A stretch of 64,000 nucleotides of DNA. It comes from an uncultured Lachnospira sp. (GTDB taxonomy: Bacteria > Bacillota > Clostridia > Lachnospirales > Lachnospiraceae). A program made the translations under genes and the position numbers. The notes beneath the pieces were generated by a model, which was not told where the DNA came from, did no database searches, and worked only from the letters and a program-made list of their open reading frames with translations. Location: assembly GCA_934343805.1 (NCBI GenBank), contig CAKRIN010000006.1, positions 1-64,000 of the forward strand. Reading direction: 5' to 3'. This document shows positions 27,242 to 36,319 of the stretch, piece after piece (position 1 is the stretch's first letter; each line of letters starts with the position of its first letter).

Positions 27242-27634
27242 CTAATATACGACACCATCAAGTGACGGCGATTCTTCGCCGTCATTATTTATTCTTATCA
27301 CAAGATGATTAGGCAGACATGTAATCGGCATTACGGAATCGGATATATATCCCATATGCACACACAGCTTGTCGGGACAGGTTGCATCAGATATTTTTAT
27401 CTTCCCTTCCTCAACGCATATATCATTATAATCTCCATCCTTATATTCAATCCTGAATGTATATGGAGTCTTAACTCCACTTAAGGGCACTGTTTTAAGC
27501 AGTTCATTATCCCTGTAAATATACGCTGTCTTTCCCCCTGCATCATTTTTACTTTTCATATATATAATTGAAACTGCACTTGCGGCAACAAGGATAACAA
27601 TTAACGCCACAATTGCGATAACTCTTTTTTTCAC
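27242..27634 (-). CDS. NusG domain II-containing membrane-anchored protein
   Basis: A small extracytoplasmic protein. The 130 aa form starts at a GTG (27632-27634) that follows AAAAGGAGAATATA; the frame extends eight codons with no binding site. It has an N-terminal signal-anchor helix (VIAIVALIVILVAASAVSIIY), then a beta-rich NusG-II-type domain with a Cys pair region (ISDATCPDKLCVHMGYISD) and a third Cys in PITCLPNHLVIRI. It is unrelated in role to transcription factor NusG. It follows the Gx-transporter gene by 42 bp, a pairing seen across Firmicutes. See findings for a possible redox link. Confidence 0.85.
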   Translation of the reverse strand: MKKRVIAIVALIVILVAASAVSIIYMKSKNDAGGKTAYIYRDNELLKTVPLSGVKTPYTFRIEYKDGDYNDICVEEGKIKISDATCPDKLCVHMGYISDSVMPITCLPNHLVIRINNDGEESPSLDGVVY

Positions 27635-27676
27635 TATATTCTCCTTTTCCAAGAACATTTAATGTATGCGGTGAAT

Positions 27677-28198
27677 TTATATATCCTGCATTGTGAGTTT
27701 TTTAGGAATATATTTATCTGCAAAGAAACACACAAGTCCCGTAAATAGTCCTGTAATAACTCCACTTATAACAAGAAAGGGAAGATATGCAAATATTCCC
27801 GATAACCTCAGAATAAAAAAGGCTGCAAGAATCTGTCCTGCATTATGTGAGACAGCCCCAAGTATTCCTGTCAGGAATATATACTGTCCTCTGAGTATTT
27901 TATTTACAACTGCCATAACAATAAGACACAGAAATCCCCCACTCACACTGTATATAAATGATACTGCCTGTCCTGTAAATATTGTTGCAAGTATTATTCT
28001 CATCGTAAGTACTATTGCCGCATCGCTAATCTTGTATCTTTTTAATAAAAAAAGTGTCACAATATTGGCAAGTCCTAATTTAACACCCGGAATTGGAACC
28101 AGCACAGGTATCGCTGACTCAACTACAAATATTGTCAGTGCAATTGTCGTAAACAGTGCAAGTGTAGTCAATCTTTTAACATTAAATGTTTTCTTCAT
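27677..28198 (-). CDS. Gx transporter family membrane protein (heptaprenyl diphosphate synthase component I-like)
   Basis: The 173 aa integral membrane protein has five or six hydrophobic segments, starting TTLALFTTIALTIFVVESAIP, with VPIPGVKLGLANIVTLFLLK and LGAVSHNAGQILAAFFIL typical of the family. It resembles ECF-type substrate-binding S components. The start is the ATG at 28196-28198 after TGGAGGCAG; the frame continues 16 codons upstream without a site. It is paired with the NusG-II gene. The substrate is unknown; the family name from isoprenoid synthesis is historical and probably misleading. Confidence 0.82.
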   Translation of the reverse strand: MKKTFNVKRLTTLALFTTIALTIFVVESAIPVLVPIPGVKLGLANIVTLFLLKRYKISDAAIVLTMRIILATIFTGQAVSFIYSVSGGFLCLIVMAVVNKILRGQYIFLTGILGAVSHNAGQILAAFFILRLSGIFAYLPFLVISGVITGLFTGLVCFFADKYIPKKLTMQDI

Positions 28199-28227
28199 TC
28201 CTGCCTCCACATAGATATTACCTATGC

Positions 28228-28256
28228 ATTTTAACAGACAATCCATTTTAAGACAA
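28228..28256 (-). promoter_or_regulatory. Promoter of the Gx transporter-NusG II pair
   Basis: On the minus strand, TTGTCT (28251-28256) and TAAAAT (28228-28233) are 17 bases apart, about 30 bases before the ATG. Confidence 0.6.
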
Positions 28257-28294
28257 TAATCCGTTAAATTAATTCAAATTCATTCAAAATCAGT

Positions 28295-28322
28295 TTGACA
28301 GCCCGCAAAAATGTAGTATAAT
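28295..28322 (+). promoter_or_regulatory. Promoter of the MATE gene
   Basis: TTGACA (28295-28300) and TATAAT (28317-28322), both perfect consensus, with 16-bp spacing, 38 bases upstream of the ATG. Confidence 0.82.
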
Positions 28323-28360
28323 CATTTGGCTTTATAAATATACGAAAGTGAGGAAAATCT

Positions 28361-29698
28361 ATGGTTAAAGACATGACAAATGGTTCACCATCCAAGCACA
28401 TACTTGGGTTCGCAGTACCTATGCTGCTCGGAATGTTGTTTCAGCAGTTCTATAATCTCGTTGATACAATTATTGTTGGAAAAACTCTTGGCGTAGAAGC
28501 TCTTGCCGGAGTTGGCGCAACTGGTTCAATTAATTTCATGATAATCGGATTCTGCATGGGTGTATGCAATGGATTTGTAATCCCTGTTGCCCAGTGTTTC
28601 GGTGCCAGAAAGCCATCAGATCTTAGAAAATATGTATTTAACGGCTACATATGCAGCATTATATTTGCCATAGTACTTACACTTGCATCTGTTATATTTT
28701 GCAGGAAAATTCTTATTGTAATGAACACACCTGCTGATATTATCGATCACGCATATAATTACATTGTTGTAATATTTATCGGAATACCAACAGTATTCTT
28801 ATATAATATGGTTTCAGGTGTTATCCGCTCACTTGGTGACAGTAAAACTCCAGTAGTTTTCCTTGTATTTTCTTCTATAATAAATGTTGCTCTGGATTTC
28901 TTCCTTATTCTTGTATGTAAAATGGGAGTTGCCGGAGCCGGATGGGCAACTGTGACATCACAGCTGATTTCCGGACTTACTTGTCTTATGTATATGTACA
29001 AGAAATATGACATACTTAAAGGTGACAAATCAGAAAAAGTACTTGATAAAAGATTCATTACTAATCTATGCATGAATGGCGTCCCTATGGGACTTCAGTA
29101 CTCAATCACAGCAATTGGAAGCACAATTCTCCAGGCTGCTGTTAACACCCTTGGTTCTACATATGTTGCAGCAATGACTGCCGGTTCCAAAATGTTTAAC
29201 TTTACATGTTGTCCTTTTGATGCGCTTGGTTCAACAATGGCTACATATGCTGGTCAGAATGTTGGAGCAGCAAAAATCAAACGACTTGGACAGGGAGTCC
29301 GTTCTGCCATGATTATCGGTTCAATCTATAGCATTATATCTTTAATAGCTTTGTATTTTACTACCGATTACATTGCTTTATTATTTGTTAGTGCTTCAGA
29401 AACAGCAATAATTGCCCTTACACGACAGTTTATACTTGCTTCTGCCTGCTTTTACATCCCCCTTACAGGAGTCAATGTTGTACGCTTCTGCATACAAGGT
29501 ATGGGTTTTTCTGTATTCGCAATATCTGCCGGAATACTTGAAATGATTGGCCGTGCATTTGCCGCAATAATACTAATTCCAAATATTGGTTTTATGGGAG
29601 CATGTCTTGCTTCCCCAATAGCCTGGATCGCAGCCGATGCATTTCTATTCCCTGCATTTATTCACTGTTCTAAAAAACTTGCCAGACGGCATTCATAA
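28361..29698 (+). CDS. MATE family efflux transporter
   Basis: Cation-coupled exporter of the inner membrane. The 445 aa protein has about 12 membrane helices, with family motifs MLLGMLFQQFYNLVDTIIVG, VGATGSINFMIIGFCMGV and DALGSTMATYAGQNVGAAK. The N-terminal half and C-terminal half are visibly related, as usual for MATE. It probably exports drugs or metabolites; the substrate is unknown. The gene is monocistronic, with its own promoter and terminator, and the ATG follows GAGGAAAATCT. Confidence 0.93.
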   Translation: MVKDMTNGSPSKHILGFAVPMLLGMLFQQFYNLVDTIIVGKTLGVEALAGVGATGSINFMIIGFCMGVCNGFVIPVAQCFGARKPSDLRKYVFNGYICSIIFAIVLTLASVIFCRKILIVMNTPADIIDHAYNYIVVIFIGIPTVFLYNMVSGVIRSLGDSKTPVVFLVFSSIINVALDFFLILVCKMGVAGAGWATVTSQLISGLTCLMYMYKKYDILKGDKSEKVLDKRFITNLCMNGVPMGLQYSITAIGSTILQAAVNTLGSTYVAAMTAGSKMFNFTCCPFDALGSTMATYAGQNVGAAKIKRLGQGVRSAMIIGSIYSIISLIALYFTTDYIALLFVSASETAIIALTRQFILASACFYIPLTGVNVVRFCIQGMGFSVFAISAGILEMIGRAFAAIILIPNIGFMGACLASPIAWIAADAFLFPAFIHCSKKLARRHS

Positions 29699-29701
29699 AT
29701 T

Positions 29702-29751
29702 AACAGCCCCTCAATTACATTCACACATTGTAATAATGAGGGGCTGTTTTT
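29702..29751 (+). terminator. Terminator after the MATE gene
   Basis: AACAGCCCCTCA (29702-29713) pairs with TGAGGGGCTGTT and is followed by a run of T on the plus strand, with an inner TTACA/TGTAA extension. It may also act weakly on the opposite strand. Confidence 0.9.
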
Positions 29752-29757
29752 ATTATA

Positions 29758-30660
29758 TTATTTCATGACAAGCACAGCCTGTCTGTTAAGTTCTTCATAT
29801 CTTGTCCTGAATGTTTCCATATCTCTTGTCACAATGCCTGCCATTGGATCAGAAACATATACTACACCTGCATCATAATCATAACCTATAACAACTACAC
29901 AATGTTCCTGTGACCTCCATGTTAAAGTTTCTCCATCTGCATCGTATTTATAAGATTCATATGAAGGAAGCATTCCCATTGTATTCCACACTATCATAGG
30001 CAGACCTTTAGCTACATACTGAAAAACCTCATCAAGATCCATTCCGCTCACATTTTCTACAATCATATCTGCTGAATTATTATCAAAATACTTCTTTGCT
30101 GCATCAGCTATAGGCTGTGACATGCACCCAAAACCATGCTCAGATCTTGGATTTCCAAGAAACATTTTATAAAAGCTTCCACTTCCTTTTTCAAGATAGT
30201 CATCAGCCATAACTTCCTTGTCAACATCATATCCATAATAATTAAGCACTGATGTCAATGAAGTTATCTCACATCCTGTTGGAAGTTCAGGATATTGTCC
30301 AAGCCATTCAAAATCTTTAATTCTATAACTGCTTGCCACAATTGTTTCATTTTCTGTAACTATCTCTGGCTCATCAGCTTCCACATTTTCTGATTCATCG
30401 TCCTCCGCATAATCACACGCATCTGTATACATAATATCATCAGAAACATTCTGTTCTAAATCCCCTTCTACCAATGGTGTTGCACTCTTTACATTCAGAA
30501 CTGTCATTATATGATCATAATTTCCCTGTTTATAATTCACATATACAGCAACTGCAGTTGCCATAATCATAACAAGAAATGCGGTAATTAATACTCTTGT
30601 TACTGTAATCTGTCTATTAGCATGTTCACTTTTATATCTTTTAATTCCATGTCTGCTCAT
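29758..30660 (-). CDS. C39-like cysteine peptidase, membrane-anchored
   Basis: The 300 aa protein has a cytoplasmic basic N terminus, one transmembrane helix (about residues 22-41), an acidic linker (about 65-105, rich in Glu/Asp) and a papain-like C39_2 domain. Candidate catalytic residues are Cys130 in LPTGCEITSL, His253 in SQEHCVVVIGYD and Asp271 in VYVSDPMAG. All three are present, so it is probably active on an extracellular substrate. Unlike bacteriocin C39 exporters it has no ABC part. No nearby peptide precursor was seen. Confidence 0.85.
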   Translation of the reverse strand: MSRHGIKRYKSEHANRQITVTRVLITAFLVMIMATAVAVYVNYKQGNYDHIMTVLNVKSATPLVEGDLEQNVSDDIMYTDACDYAEDDESENVEADEPEIVTENETIVASSYRIKDFEWLGQYPELPTGCEITSLTSVLNYYGYDVDKEVMADDYLEKGSGSFYKMFLGNPRSEHGFGCMSQPIADAAKKYFDNNSADMIVENVSGMDLDEVFQYVAKGLPMIVWNTMGMLPSYESYKYDADGETLTWRSQEHCVVVIGYDYDAGVVYVSDPMAGIVTRDMETFRTRYEELNRQAVLVMK

Positions 30661-30786
30661 ATCCCCACCAATTTTAACCTTTCGTTAGCCCCCTAAAATA
30701 GTTCCCTCTATTTTTATATACGAAACTAACTTAAAATCAGTTTAAAATATAAGCCATAATTTATGTCTGAGTTTTCATCTGATATA

Positions 30787-31335
30787 TTAATACAATCGTA
30801 TTATCTGGCAATTATCTGTCATTCCATCCCAGAATCTTTCCAATGTCGTATTCCTGAATTTCGCTATAATGCTGCAATTCATGGCTCCATGACCGACTAT
30901 AAGTATATCTTTACCTTCATTTATCTGTGGCATAACCACATTGTCTATAAATTCTCCTGTTCTTGCAAAAAGCTCATCAAAACTTTCTCCTCCATCAACT
31001 GTCACATACGCTTCTGGTTTTTTAAAAAGAGTATTAATCGGACAGTCCTTTATTTCAAATGAATTCTCTATCCCTTCATATATCCCAAAACCCATTTCAA
31101 CAAGCCTGTCATCTGTATACACAGGAACATTTCTTCCCTGCAGAAATATGTCAGCCGTTTCCTTTGCTCTTACTAATGGAGATGAATAGCATACATCAAA
31201 ATGTATGTCTGCATATTGTCTCCCAGCTTCTGCAGCCATCCTTCTCCCCTCATCATTAAGTGGAATATCCGTCCTTCCCTGTAATTTATGTCTTACATTC
31301 CAATCTGTTTTACCATGACGCATAATATACAACAT
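30787..31335 (-). CDS. Histidine phosphatase family protein (phosphoglycerate mutase-like)
   Basis: A single-domain 182 aa enzyme of the histidine phosphatase superfamily. The RHG motif is at residues 6-8 (MRHGKTDWN), a second Arg at 56, an acid residue near 80 and the second catalytic His149 in VGHGAMN. Members remove phosphate from sugars, nucleotides or cofactor precursors; the substrate is not readable. It lies downstream of tuf but beyond the tuf terminator, so it is probably separately expressed. Confidence 0.9.
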   Translation of the reverse strand: MLYIMRHGKTDWNVRHKLQGRTDIPLNDEGRRMAAEAGRQYADIHFDVCYSSPLVRAKETADIFLQGRNVPVYTDDRLVEMGFGIYEGIENSFEIKDCPINTLFKKPEAYVTVDGGESFDELFARTGEFIDNVVMPQINEGKDILIVGHGAMNCSIIAKFRNTTLERFWDGMTDNCQIIRLY

Positions 31336-31400
31336 ATCCTCATCTCCGTTCCGCCTCGTCTTTTATCATCCACGTACATTTAACAAATATCTGCAAACGC

Positions 31401-31438
31401 AAAAAACAGCCCCTATTGTGCAAGCACAAGGGGCTGTT
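31401..31438 (-). terminator. Terminator after tuf
   Basis: On the minus strand, AACAGCCCCT pairs with AGGGGCTGTT (with an extra TTGTG/CACAA inner stem), followed by a T-run. The stem core resembles the one after the MATE gene, but at a different site. Confidence 0.92.
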
Positions 31439-31482
31439 ACTTATCGCCTTATTAGACGCTTATATCATTGCTTTCGCGCAGA

Positions 31483-32676
31483 TTACTCGATGATAGATGC
31501 AACAGCACCAGAACCAACTGTTCTACCACCCTCACGGATAGCGAAACGAAGACCCTGCTCCATAGCTACGTTATGGATAAGCTCAACTGTCATCTCTACG
31601 TTATCACCAGGCATGCACATTTCTGTACCAGCTGGAAGCTCACAAACACCAGTTACATCAGTTGTTCTGAAGTAGAACTGTGGTCTGTAGTTGTTGAAGA
31701 ATGGAGTATGACGTCCACCCTCGTCCTTTGTTAATACGTAAACCTGAGCTGTAAACTTGTGGTGTGGTGTGATTGAACCTGGCTTGCAGAGAACCTGTCC
31801 TCTCTGGATCTCGTCTCTCTGAACACCTCTAAGAAGTGCACCAATGTTATCACCTGGCTGAGCCTCATCAAGAAGCTTTCTGAACATTTCGATACCAGTT
31901 ACAACTACCTTACGGATATCTTCATGGATACCAACGATTTCAACTTCCTCATTAACGTGGAGAACACCTCTCTCTACTCTACCAGTAGCAACTGTACCAC
32001 GTCCTGTGATAGAGAATACATCCTCTACAGGCATAAGGAATGGCTTATCTGTATCTCTTTCTGGATCTGGAACATACTCATCAATAGTATGCATAAGCTC
32101 AAGGATCTTGTCACCCCATTCGCTGTTAGGATCCTCAAGAGCCTTAAGAGCTGAACCCTGGATGATTGGAGTATCATCGCCTGGGAAATCATACTCGTTA
32201 AGAAGTTCTCTGATTTCCATATCTACTAACTCAAGAAGTTCTGGATCATCAACCATATCACACTTGTTCATGAATACAACGATGTAAGGAACACCAACCT
32301 GACGAGCAAGAAGGATATGCTCTCTTGTCTGAGCCATAACACCATCAGTAGCAGCAACAACAAGGATACCAGCATCCATCTGAGCAGCACCTGTGATCAT
32401 GTTCTTTACATAATCAGCATGTCCTGGACAGTCAACGTGTGCATAATGTCTCTTCTCTGTCTCGTACTCAACGTGAGCTGTAGAGATAGTGATACCTCTT
32501 TCTCTTTCCTCTGGTGCCTTATCAATATTCTCGAATGCAACAGCCTCACCTGTACCAAGTCTCTCATGAAGAGTCTTTGTGATAGCAGCTGTTAATGTAG
32601 TCTTACCGTGATCTACGTGTCCGATTGTACCAATGTTACAATGTGGTTTTGTTCTCTCAAATTTAGCCTTTGCCAT
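31483..32676 (-). CDS. tuf: Elongation factor Tu
   Basis: GTPase that delivers aminoacyl-tRNA to the ribosome. The 397 aa protein has P-loop GHVDHGKT (19-26), switch motif [36 protein letters not shown] and NKCD. Domains 2 and 3 follow as usual. The ATG follows AGGAGGATTTTAAACA. It is last in rpsL-rpsG-fusA-tuf, with its own promoter and terminator, which allows extra expression. No second tuf copy is visible in this window. Confidence 0.98.
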   Translation of the reverse strand: MAKAKFERTKPHCNIGTIGHVDHGKTTLTAAITKTLHERLGTGEAVAFENIDKAPEERERGITISTAHVEYETEKRHYAHVDCPGHADYVKNMITGAAQMDAGILVVAATDGVMAQTREHILLARQVGVPYIVVFMNKCDMVDDPELLELVDMEIRELLNEYDFPGDDTPIIQGSALKALEDPNSEWGDKILELMHTIDEYVPDPERDTDKPFLMPVEDVFSITGRGTVATGRVERGVLHVNEEVEIVGIHEDIRKVVVTGIEMFRKLLDEAQPGDNIGALLRGVQRDEIQRGQVLCKPGSITPHHKFTAQVYVLTKDEGGRHTPFFNNYRPQFYFRTTDVTGVCELPAGTEMCMPGDNVEMTVELIHNVAMEQGLRFAIREGGRTVGSGAVASIIE

Positions 32677-32751
32677 TGTTTAAAATCCTCCTAAAAAATT
32701 TAGATTACCCAGAGGGGAATGTCCCCTCGGGCTTTGTCATAGCTGAAATCT

Positions 32752-32780
32752 ATTATATTTCATTTGCTAAAATATTTCAA
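32752..32780 (-). promoter_or_regulatory. Promoter and leader hairpin of tuf
   Basis: On the minus strand, TTGAAA (32775-32780) and TATAAT (32752-32757) are 17 bases apart, between fusA and tuf. Downstream in the leader is a GC hairpin (AGGGG/CCCCT, about 32711-32734), probably stabilising the mRNA. Confidence 0.8.
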
Positions 32781-32797
32781 CTATATTTTTATAGTTA

Positions 32798-34960
32798 TTA
32801 CTTATTTCTATCAGAAATAACCTTGTCCTGAACAGACTTTGGAGCCTGCTCATATTTATCGAAGAACATAGAGTAGTTACCACGACCCTGTGTCTTAGAA
32901 CGAAGGTCAGTAGCATATCCGAACATCTCTGCAAGTGGAACAAATGCTTTGATCATCTTACCACCTGAGATATCTTCCATACCCTCGATACGTCCTCTAC
33001 GTGAGTTGATATCACCAATTACATCTCCCATGTATTCTTCTGGCATAGTAACCTCAACCTTCATGATAGGCTCAAGAAGGGCAGGAGCTGCCTTAGCCAT
33101 AGCATCCTTGAATGCCATAGAACCAGCAATGTGGAATGCCATTTCTGAAGAATCGACTTCATGGTATGAACCATCGTAGATATCTGCTCTAAGTCCAAGA
33201 ACTGGGAATCCAGCTAAGATACCTGAATTAGCAGCTTCTCTGATACCATCAGCAACTGAAGGAATATATTCCTTAGGAATAGCACCACCAACTACTGAAG
33301 ACTCGCAGAAGAGTACTGGAGGTTCGTTAATTAATACTGTGTTCTTTGTCTCAACTTCAAACTTATCAACGTTAGCTTCAAGTGGTGAGAAACGTACTTT
33401 ACAGTGACCATACTGACCACGTCCACCTGACTGCTTAGCGTACTTACTATCAACATCAACTGCCTTAGTGAAGCACTCTCTGTAAGCAACCTGAGGAGCA
33501 CCAACGTTAGCCTCTACCTTGAACTCACGAAGAAGTCTGTCAACGATGATATCAAGGTGAAGCTCACCCATACCAGCGATGATTGTCTGACCTGTTTCCT
33601 GATCTGTATGAGCACGGAATGTAGGATCTTCTTCAGCAAGCTTTGCTAAAGCTTCACCCATCTTACCCTGGTCATTCTTAGTCTTTGGCTCGATAGCAAG
33701 CTCGATAACTGGCTCTGGGAACTCCATAGACTCTAAGATAACTGGATGTGCTTCATCACAGATAGTATCACCTGTTACTGTAACCTTAAGACCTACTGCA
33801 GCAGCGATATCTCCTGAGTAAACCTTATCGATTTCTTTTCTCTGGTTAGCGTGCATCTGAAGGATACGGCCAACTCTTTCTTTCTTATTCTTATTAGAGT
33901 TAAGTACATATGAACCACCATTTAATGTACCTGAGTAAACTCTGAAGAATGCTAACTTACCAACGAATGGATCAGTCATAATCTTGAATGCAAGAGCTGC
34001 AAATGGCTCTTCATCAGATGACTTTCTTGTTACTTCGTTACCATCTTCATCAACACCTGTGATATCTGGGATATCTGTAGGAGCTGGCATGTACTCGATA
34101 ACAGCATCAAGAAGCTTCTGAACACCCTTGTTCTTATAAGCTGTACCGCAAAGACAAGGAATAGCTGTACCCTCGATAGTACCCTTTCTTAAAGCAGCCT
34201 TTAATTCAGGAACTGAAATTTCCTCATCATTAAAGAACTTCTCCATAAGGTCCTCATCAAGTTCAGCACACTGCTCAACAAGCTTGTCATGATATTCCTG
34301 AGCCTGATCCTTTAAATCGTCTGGAATCTCACCAACAGCGATATCATCACCCTTATCTCCGTTGAAGACATAAGCCTTCATCTCGAATAAGTCAATAATT
34401 CCCTTGAAGTCATCTTCCTTACCGATTGGAATCTGTACAAGTACAGGATTCTTTCCAAGCTTTGTAATAAGCTGTTTGCATGATCCGAAGAAATCAGCAC
34501 CCATCTTATCCATCTTGTTCATGAAAGCCATACGAGGTACATTGTACTTATCAGCCTGACGCCATACGTTCTCTGACTGTGGCTCAACACCATTCTGTGC
34601 ATCAAATACACCTACAGCACCATCAAGTACTCTAAGTGAACGCTCAACCTCAACTGTGAAGTCAACGTGTCCTGGAGTATCGATAATGTTAATACGATAT
34701 TCTGGCTGTGTCTTATCTGGCTTACCCTCTTTCTCAGGTGTCCAGTGACATGTTGTAGCAGCTGAAGTGATTGTGATACCTCTCTCCTGCTCCTGGGCCA
34801 TCCAGTCCATAGTAGCAGTACCTTCATGAGTATCACCAATCTTGTGATTAACACCAGTATAATAAAGGATACGCTCTGTTAATGTTGTCTTACCAGCATC
34901 AATATGAGCCATAATTCCAATATTTCTGGTTCTCTCCAATGGATATTCTCTTCCAGCCAT
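32798..34960 (-). CDS. fusA: Elongation factor G
   Basis: Translocase GTPase. The 720 aa protein has P-loop AHIDAGKT (18-25), [36 protein letters not shown] and [10 protein letters not shown], then domains II-V. It is slightly longer than usual because of a short insertion of about 13 residues (74-88) just before INIIDTPGH in the G domain. Domain IV motif [16 protein letters not shown] is intact. The ATG follows TAGGAGGTTTTATCC. It lies between rpsG and tuf. Confidence 0.97.
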   Translation of the reverse strand: MAGREYPLERTRNIGIMAHIDAGKTTLTERILYYTGVNHKIGDTHEGTATMDWMAQEQERGITITSAATTCHWTPEKEGKPDKTQPEYRINIIDTPGHVDFTVEVERSLRVLDGAVGVFDAQNGVEPQSENVWRQADKYNVPRMAFMNKMDKMGADFFGSCKQLITKLGKNPVLVQIPIGKEDDFKGIIDLFEMKAYVFNGDKGDDIAVGEIPDDLKDQAQEYHDKLVEQCAELDEDLMEKFFNDEEISVPELKAALRKGTIEGTAIPCLCGTAYKNKGVQKLLDAVIEYMPAPTDIPDITGVDEDGNEVTRKSSDEEPFAALAFKIMTDPFVGKLAFFRVYSGTLNGGSYVLNSNKNKKERVGRILQMHANQRKEIDKVYSGDIAAAVGLKVTVTGDTICDEAHPVILESMEFPEPVIELAIEPKTKNDQGKMGEALAKLAEEDPTFRAHTDQETGQTIIAGMGELHLDIIVDRLLREFKVEANVGAPQVAYRECFTKAVDVDSKYAKQSGGRGQYGHCKVRFSPLEANVDKFEVETKNTVLINEPPVLFCESSVVGGAIPKEYIPSVADGIREAANSGILAGFPVLGLRADIYDGSYHEVDSSEMAFHIAGSMAFKDAMAKAAPALLEPIMKVEVTMPEEYMGDVIGDINSRRGRIEGMEDISGGKMIKAFVPLAEMFGYATDLRSKTQGRGNYSMFFDKYEQAPKSVQDKVISDRNK

Positions 34961-34984
34961 GGATAAAACCTCCTATAATTATAA

Positions 34985-35455
34985 TTAGAATCTGTAATGA
35001 GCAAAAGCCTTGTTTGCTTCTGCCATCTTGTGCATATCTTCTTTTCTCTTTACTGATGCACCTGTATTGTTAGCTGCATCAAGAATTTCGTTAGCGAGTC
35101 TTTCTTCCATAGTCTTCTCGCCTCTTGCTCTAGAGAATGTAGTCATCCAACGAAGAGCTAAAGCCTGTCTTCTGTCTGGCTTAACTTCGATAGGTACCTG
35201 ATAAGTAGCTCCACCGATACGTCTAGCCTTAACTTCAAGAACTGGCATAATATTGTTCATAGCTTCTTCAAATACTTCGATAGCTGGTCTCTCAGTCTTA
35301 GCTGCAACTCTATCAAAAGCACCGTAAACAATCTTCTGAGCTACTCCTCTCTTACCATCAAGCATAATGTTGTTGATAAGCTTAGTAACTACCTTATTGT
35401 TGTAAATAGGATCTGCTAATACATCTCTTTTCTGTGTATGTCCTTTACGTGGCAC
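34985..35455 (-). CDS. rpsG: 30S ribosomal protein S7 (GTG start)
   Basis: Primary assembler of the 30S head. The 156 aa protein has [38 protein letters not shown] and [12 protein letters not shown] at the end. The start is GTG (35453-35455), preceded by AAGGAGGGAAGAACC. Unlike the usual str operon, a 222-bp spacer separates it from rpsL and carries a promoter and hairpin, so it may be partly uncoupled. Confidence 0.97.
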   Translation of the reverse strand: MPRKGHTQKRDVLADPIYNNKVVTKLINNIMLDGKRGVAQKIVYGAFDRVAAKTERPAIEVFEEAMNNIMPVLEVKARRIGGATYQVPIEVKPDRRQALALRWMTTFSRARGEKTMEERLANEILDAANNTGASVKRKEDMHKMAEANKAFAHYRF

Positions 35456-35588
35456 GGTTCTTCCCTCCTTAATAAATTTATTAAATCATAGGTACTCACA
35501 AATAAAAAATGTGTTCGCGCCGTATATATTAACCTGCAACCTTTTGATTAATCTAATTCCGGCACAATTCAAAATTTAATTTGTTCGT

Positions 35589-35613
35589 AAAAATCGGATT
35601 ATTATACATCCGA
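35589..35613 (-). terminator. Terminator-like hairpin before rpsG
   Basis: On the minus strand, TCGGAT/ATCCGA with loop GTATAATA is followed by TTTTT (35594-35613 plus the T-run 35589-35593). It lies a few bases after the predicted start site of the promoter at 35623-35650. Confidence 0.65.
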
Positions 35614-35622
35614 CTCTTGCAA

Positions 35623-35650
35623 ATTATAAAACTTGCATGCATTCTTTCAA
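35623..35650 (-). promoter_or_regulatory. Promoter of rpsG-fusA
   Basis: On the minus strand, TTGAAA (35645-35650) and TATAAT (35623-35628) have 16-bp spacing, in the spacer after rpsL. Confidence 0.65.
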
Positions 35651-35677
35651 ATGCGTGTCATAATAATTCAGGCTTAA

Positions 35678-36097
35678 TTACTTAGCGTCCTTAGGTCTCT
35701 TAGCACCATACTTAGAACGAGCCTGTCTTCTCTTTGCAACACCTGCTGTATCAAGTGTTCCTCTGATGATGTGGTATCTTGTACCTGGTAAATCCTTAAC
35801 TCTTCCACCTCTTATAAGAACAACACTATGCTCCTGAAGATTGTGTCCCTCACCTGGGATATAAGATGTTACCTCGATACCATTAGAAAGACGTACTCTG
35901 GCGATCTTTCTAAGAGCTGAGTTAGGCTTCTTAGGTGTAGCAGTCTTAACAGCTGTACAAACACCTCTCTTCTGTGGAGAAGAGATATCTGTAGCCTTCT
36001 TCTGAAGAGAGTTGTAACCCTTCTGAAGAGCTGGTGCTGTAGACTTCTTTTCTGTAGTCTTTCTTCCCTGTCTTACTAACTGGTTAAATGTTGGCAT
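35678..36097 (-). CDS. rpsL: 30S ribosomal protein S12
   Basis: Decoding-centre protein. The 139 aa form starts at the ATG at 36095-36097 after CGGGAGGTGAAAACGGA; the frame extends 14 codons upstream without a site. [13 protein letters not shown] and [14 protein letters not shown] are the streptomycin-response loops, and their key lysines are wild type. First gene of the rpsL-rpsG-fusA-tuf series, with a strong promoter. Confidence 0.97.
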   Translation of the reverse strand: MPTFNQLVRQGRKTTEKKSTAPALQKGYNSLQKKATDISSPQKRGVCTAVKTATPKKPNSALRKIARVRLSNGIEVTSYIPGEGHNLQEHSVVLIRGGRVKDLPGTRYHIIRGTLDTAGVAKRRQARSKYGAKRPKDAK

Positions 36098-36181
36098 TCC
36101 GTTTTCACCTCCCGAAATTAGAATAATGAATGGTTGCATCTTAGATTCAACTAAGAAAATGTTTTGTTACCAAAACAGCGC

Positions 36182-36213
36182 AAAAATAGAGCTTGCCTAT
36201 TCGCACGCTCTAT
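36182..36213 (-). terminator. Hairpin with T-run at the 5' end of the rpsL transcript
   Basis: On the minus strand, ATAGAGC (36207-36213) pairs with GCTCTAT (36186-36192), then TTTTTG. It looks like an intrinsic terminator directly below the -10 of the rpsL promoter. New transcripts would start inside its 5' arm and lack the full stem, whereas readthrough transcripts would carry it. Confidence 0.6.
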
Positions 36214-36214
36214 T

Positions 36215-36243
36215 AGTATATATATTTGCAAATTCAGTGTCAA
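36215..36243 (-). promoter_or_regulatory. Promoter of rpsL
   Basis: On the minus strand, TTGACA (36238-36243) and TATACT (36215-36220) are 17 bases apart, following the rpoC terminator. Near-consensus and probably strong. Confidence 0.85.
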
Positions 36244-36263
36244 GCATTTTTTCAAAATAAACC

Positions 36264-36300
36264 CAAAAAACGTGTCAGACACATTAATGTCTGACACGTT
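36264..36300 (-). terminator. Terminator of rpoB-rpoC
   Basis: On the minus strand, AACGTGTCAGACA (36288-36300) pairs perfectly with TGTCTGACACGTT (36269-36281), a 13-bp stem with a TTAATG loop followed by a T-run. Confidence 0.95.
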
Positions 36301-36319
36301 TTATAATTACAGATATTTA

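Noticed and set aside
29702..31438. The similar CAGCCCC/GGGGCTG stems after the MATE gene and after tuf as copies of a dispersed repeat.
   Set aside because: Only the short stem core is shared; loops and flanks differ, so chance or convergent terminators are simpler.
35678..36097. Streptomycin-resistance substitutions in S12.
   Set aside because: The key lysines in KKPNSALRK and GGRVKDLPG are wild type.
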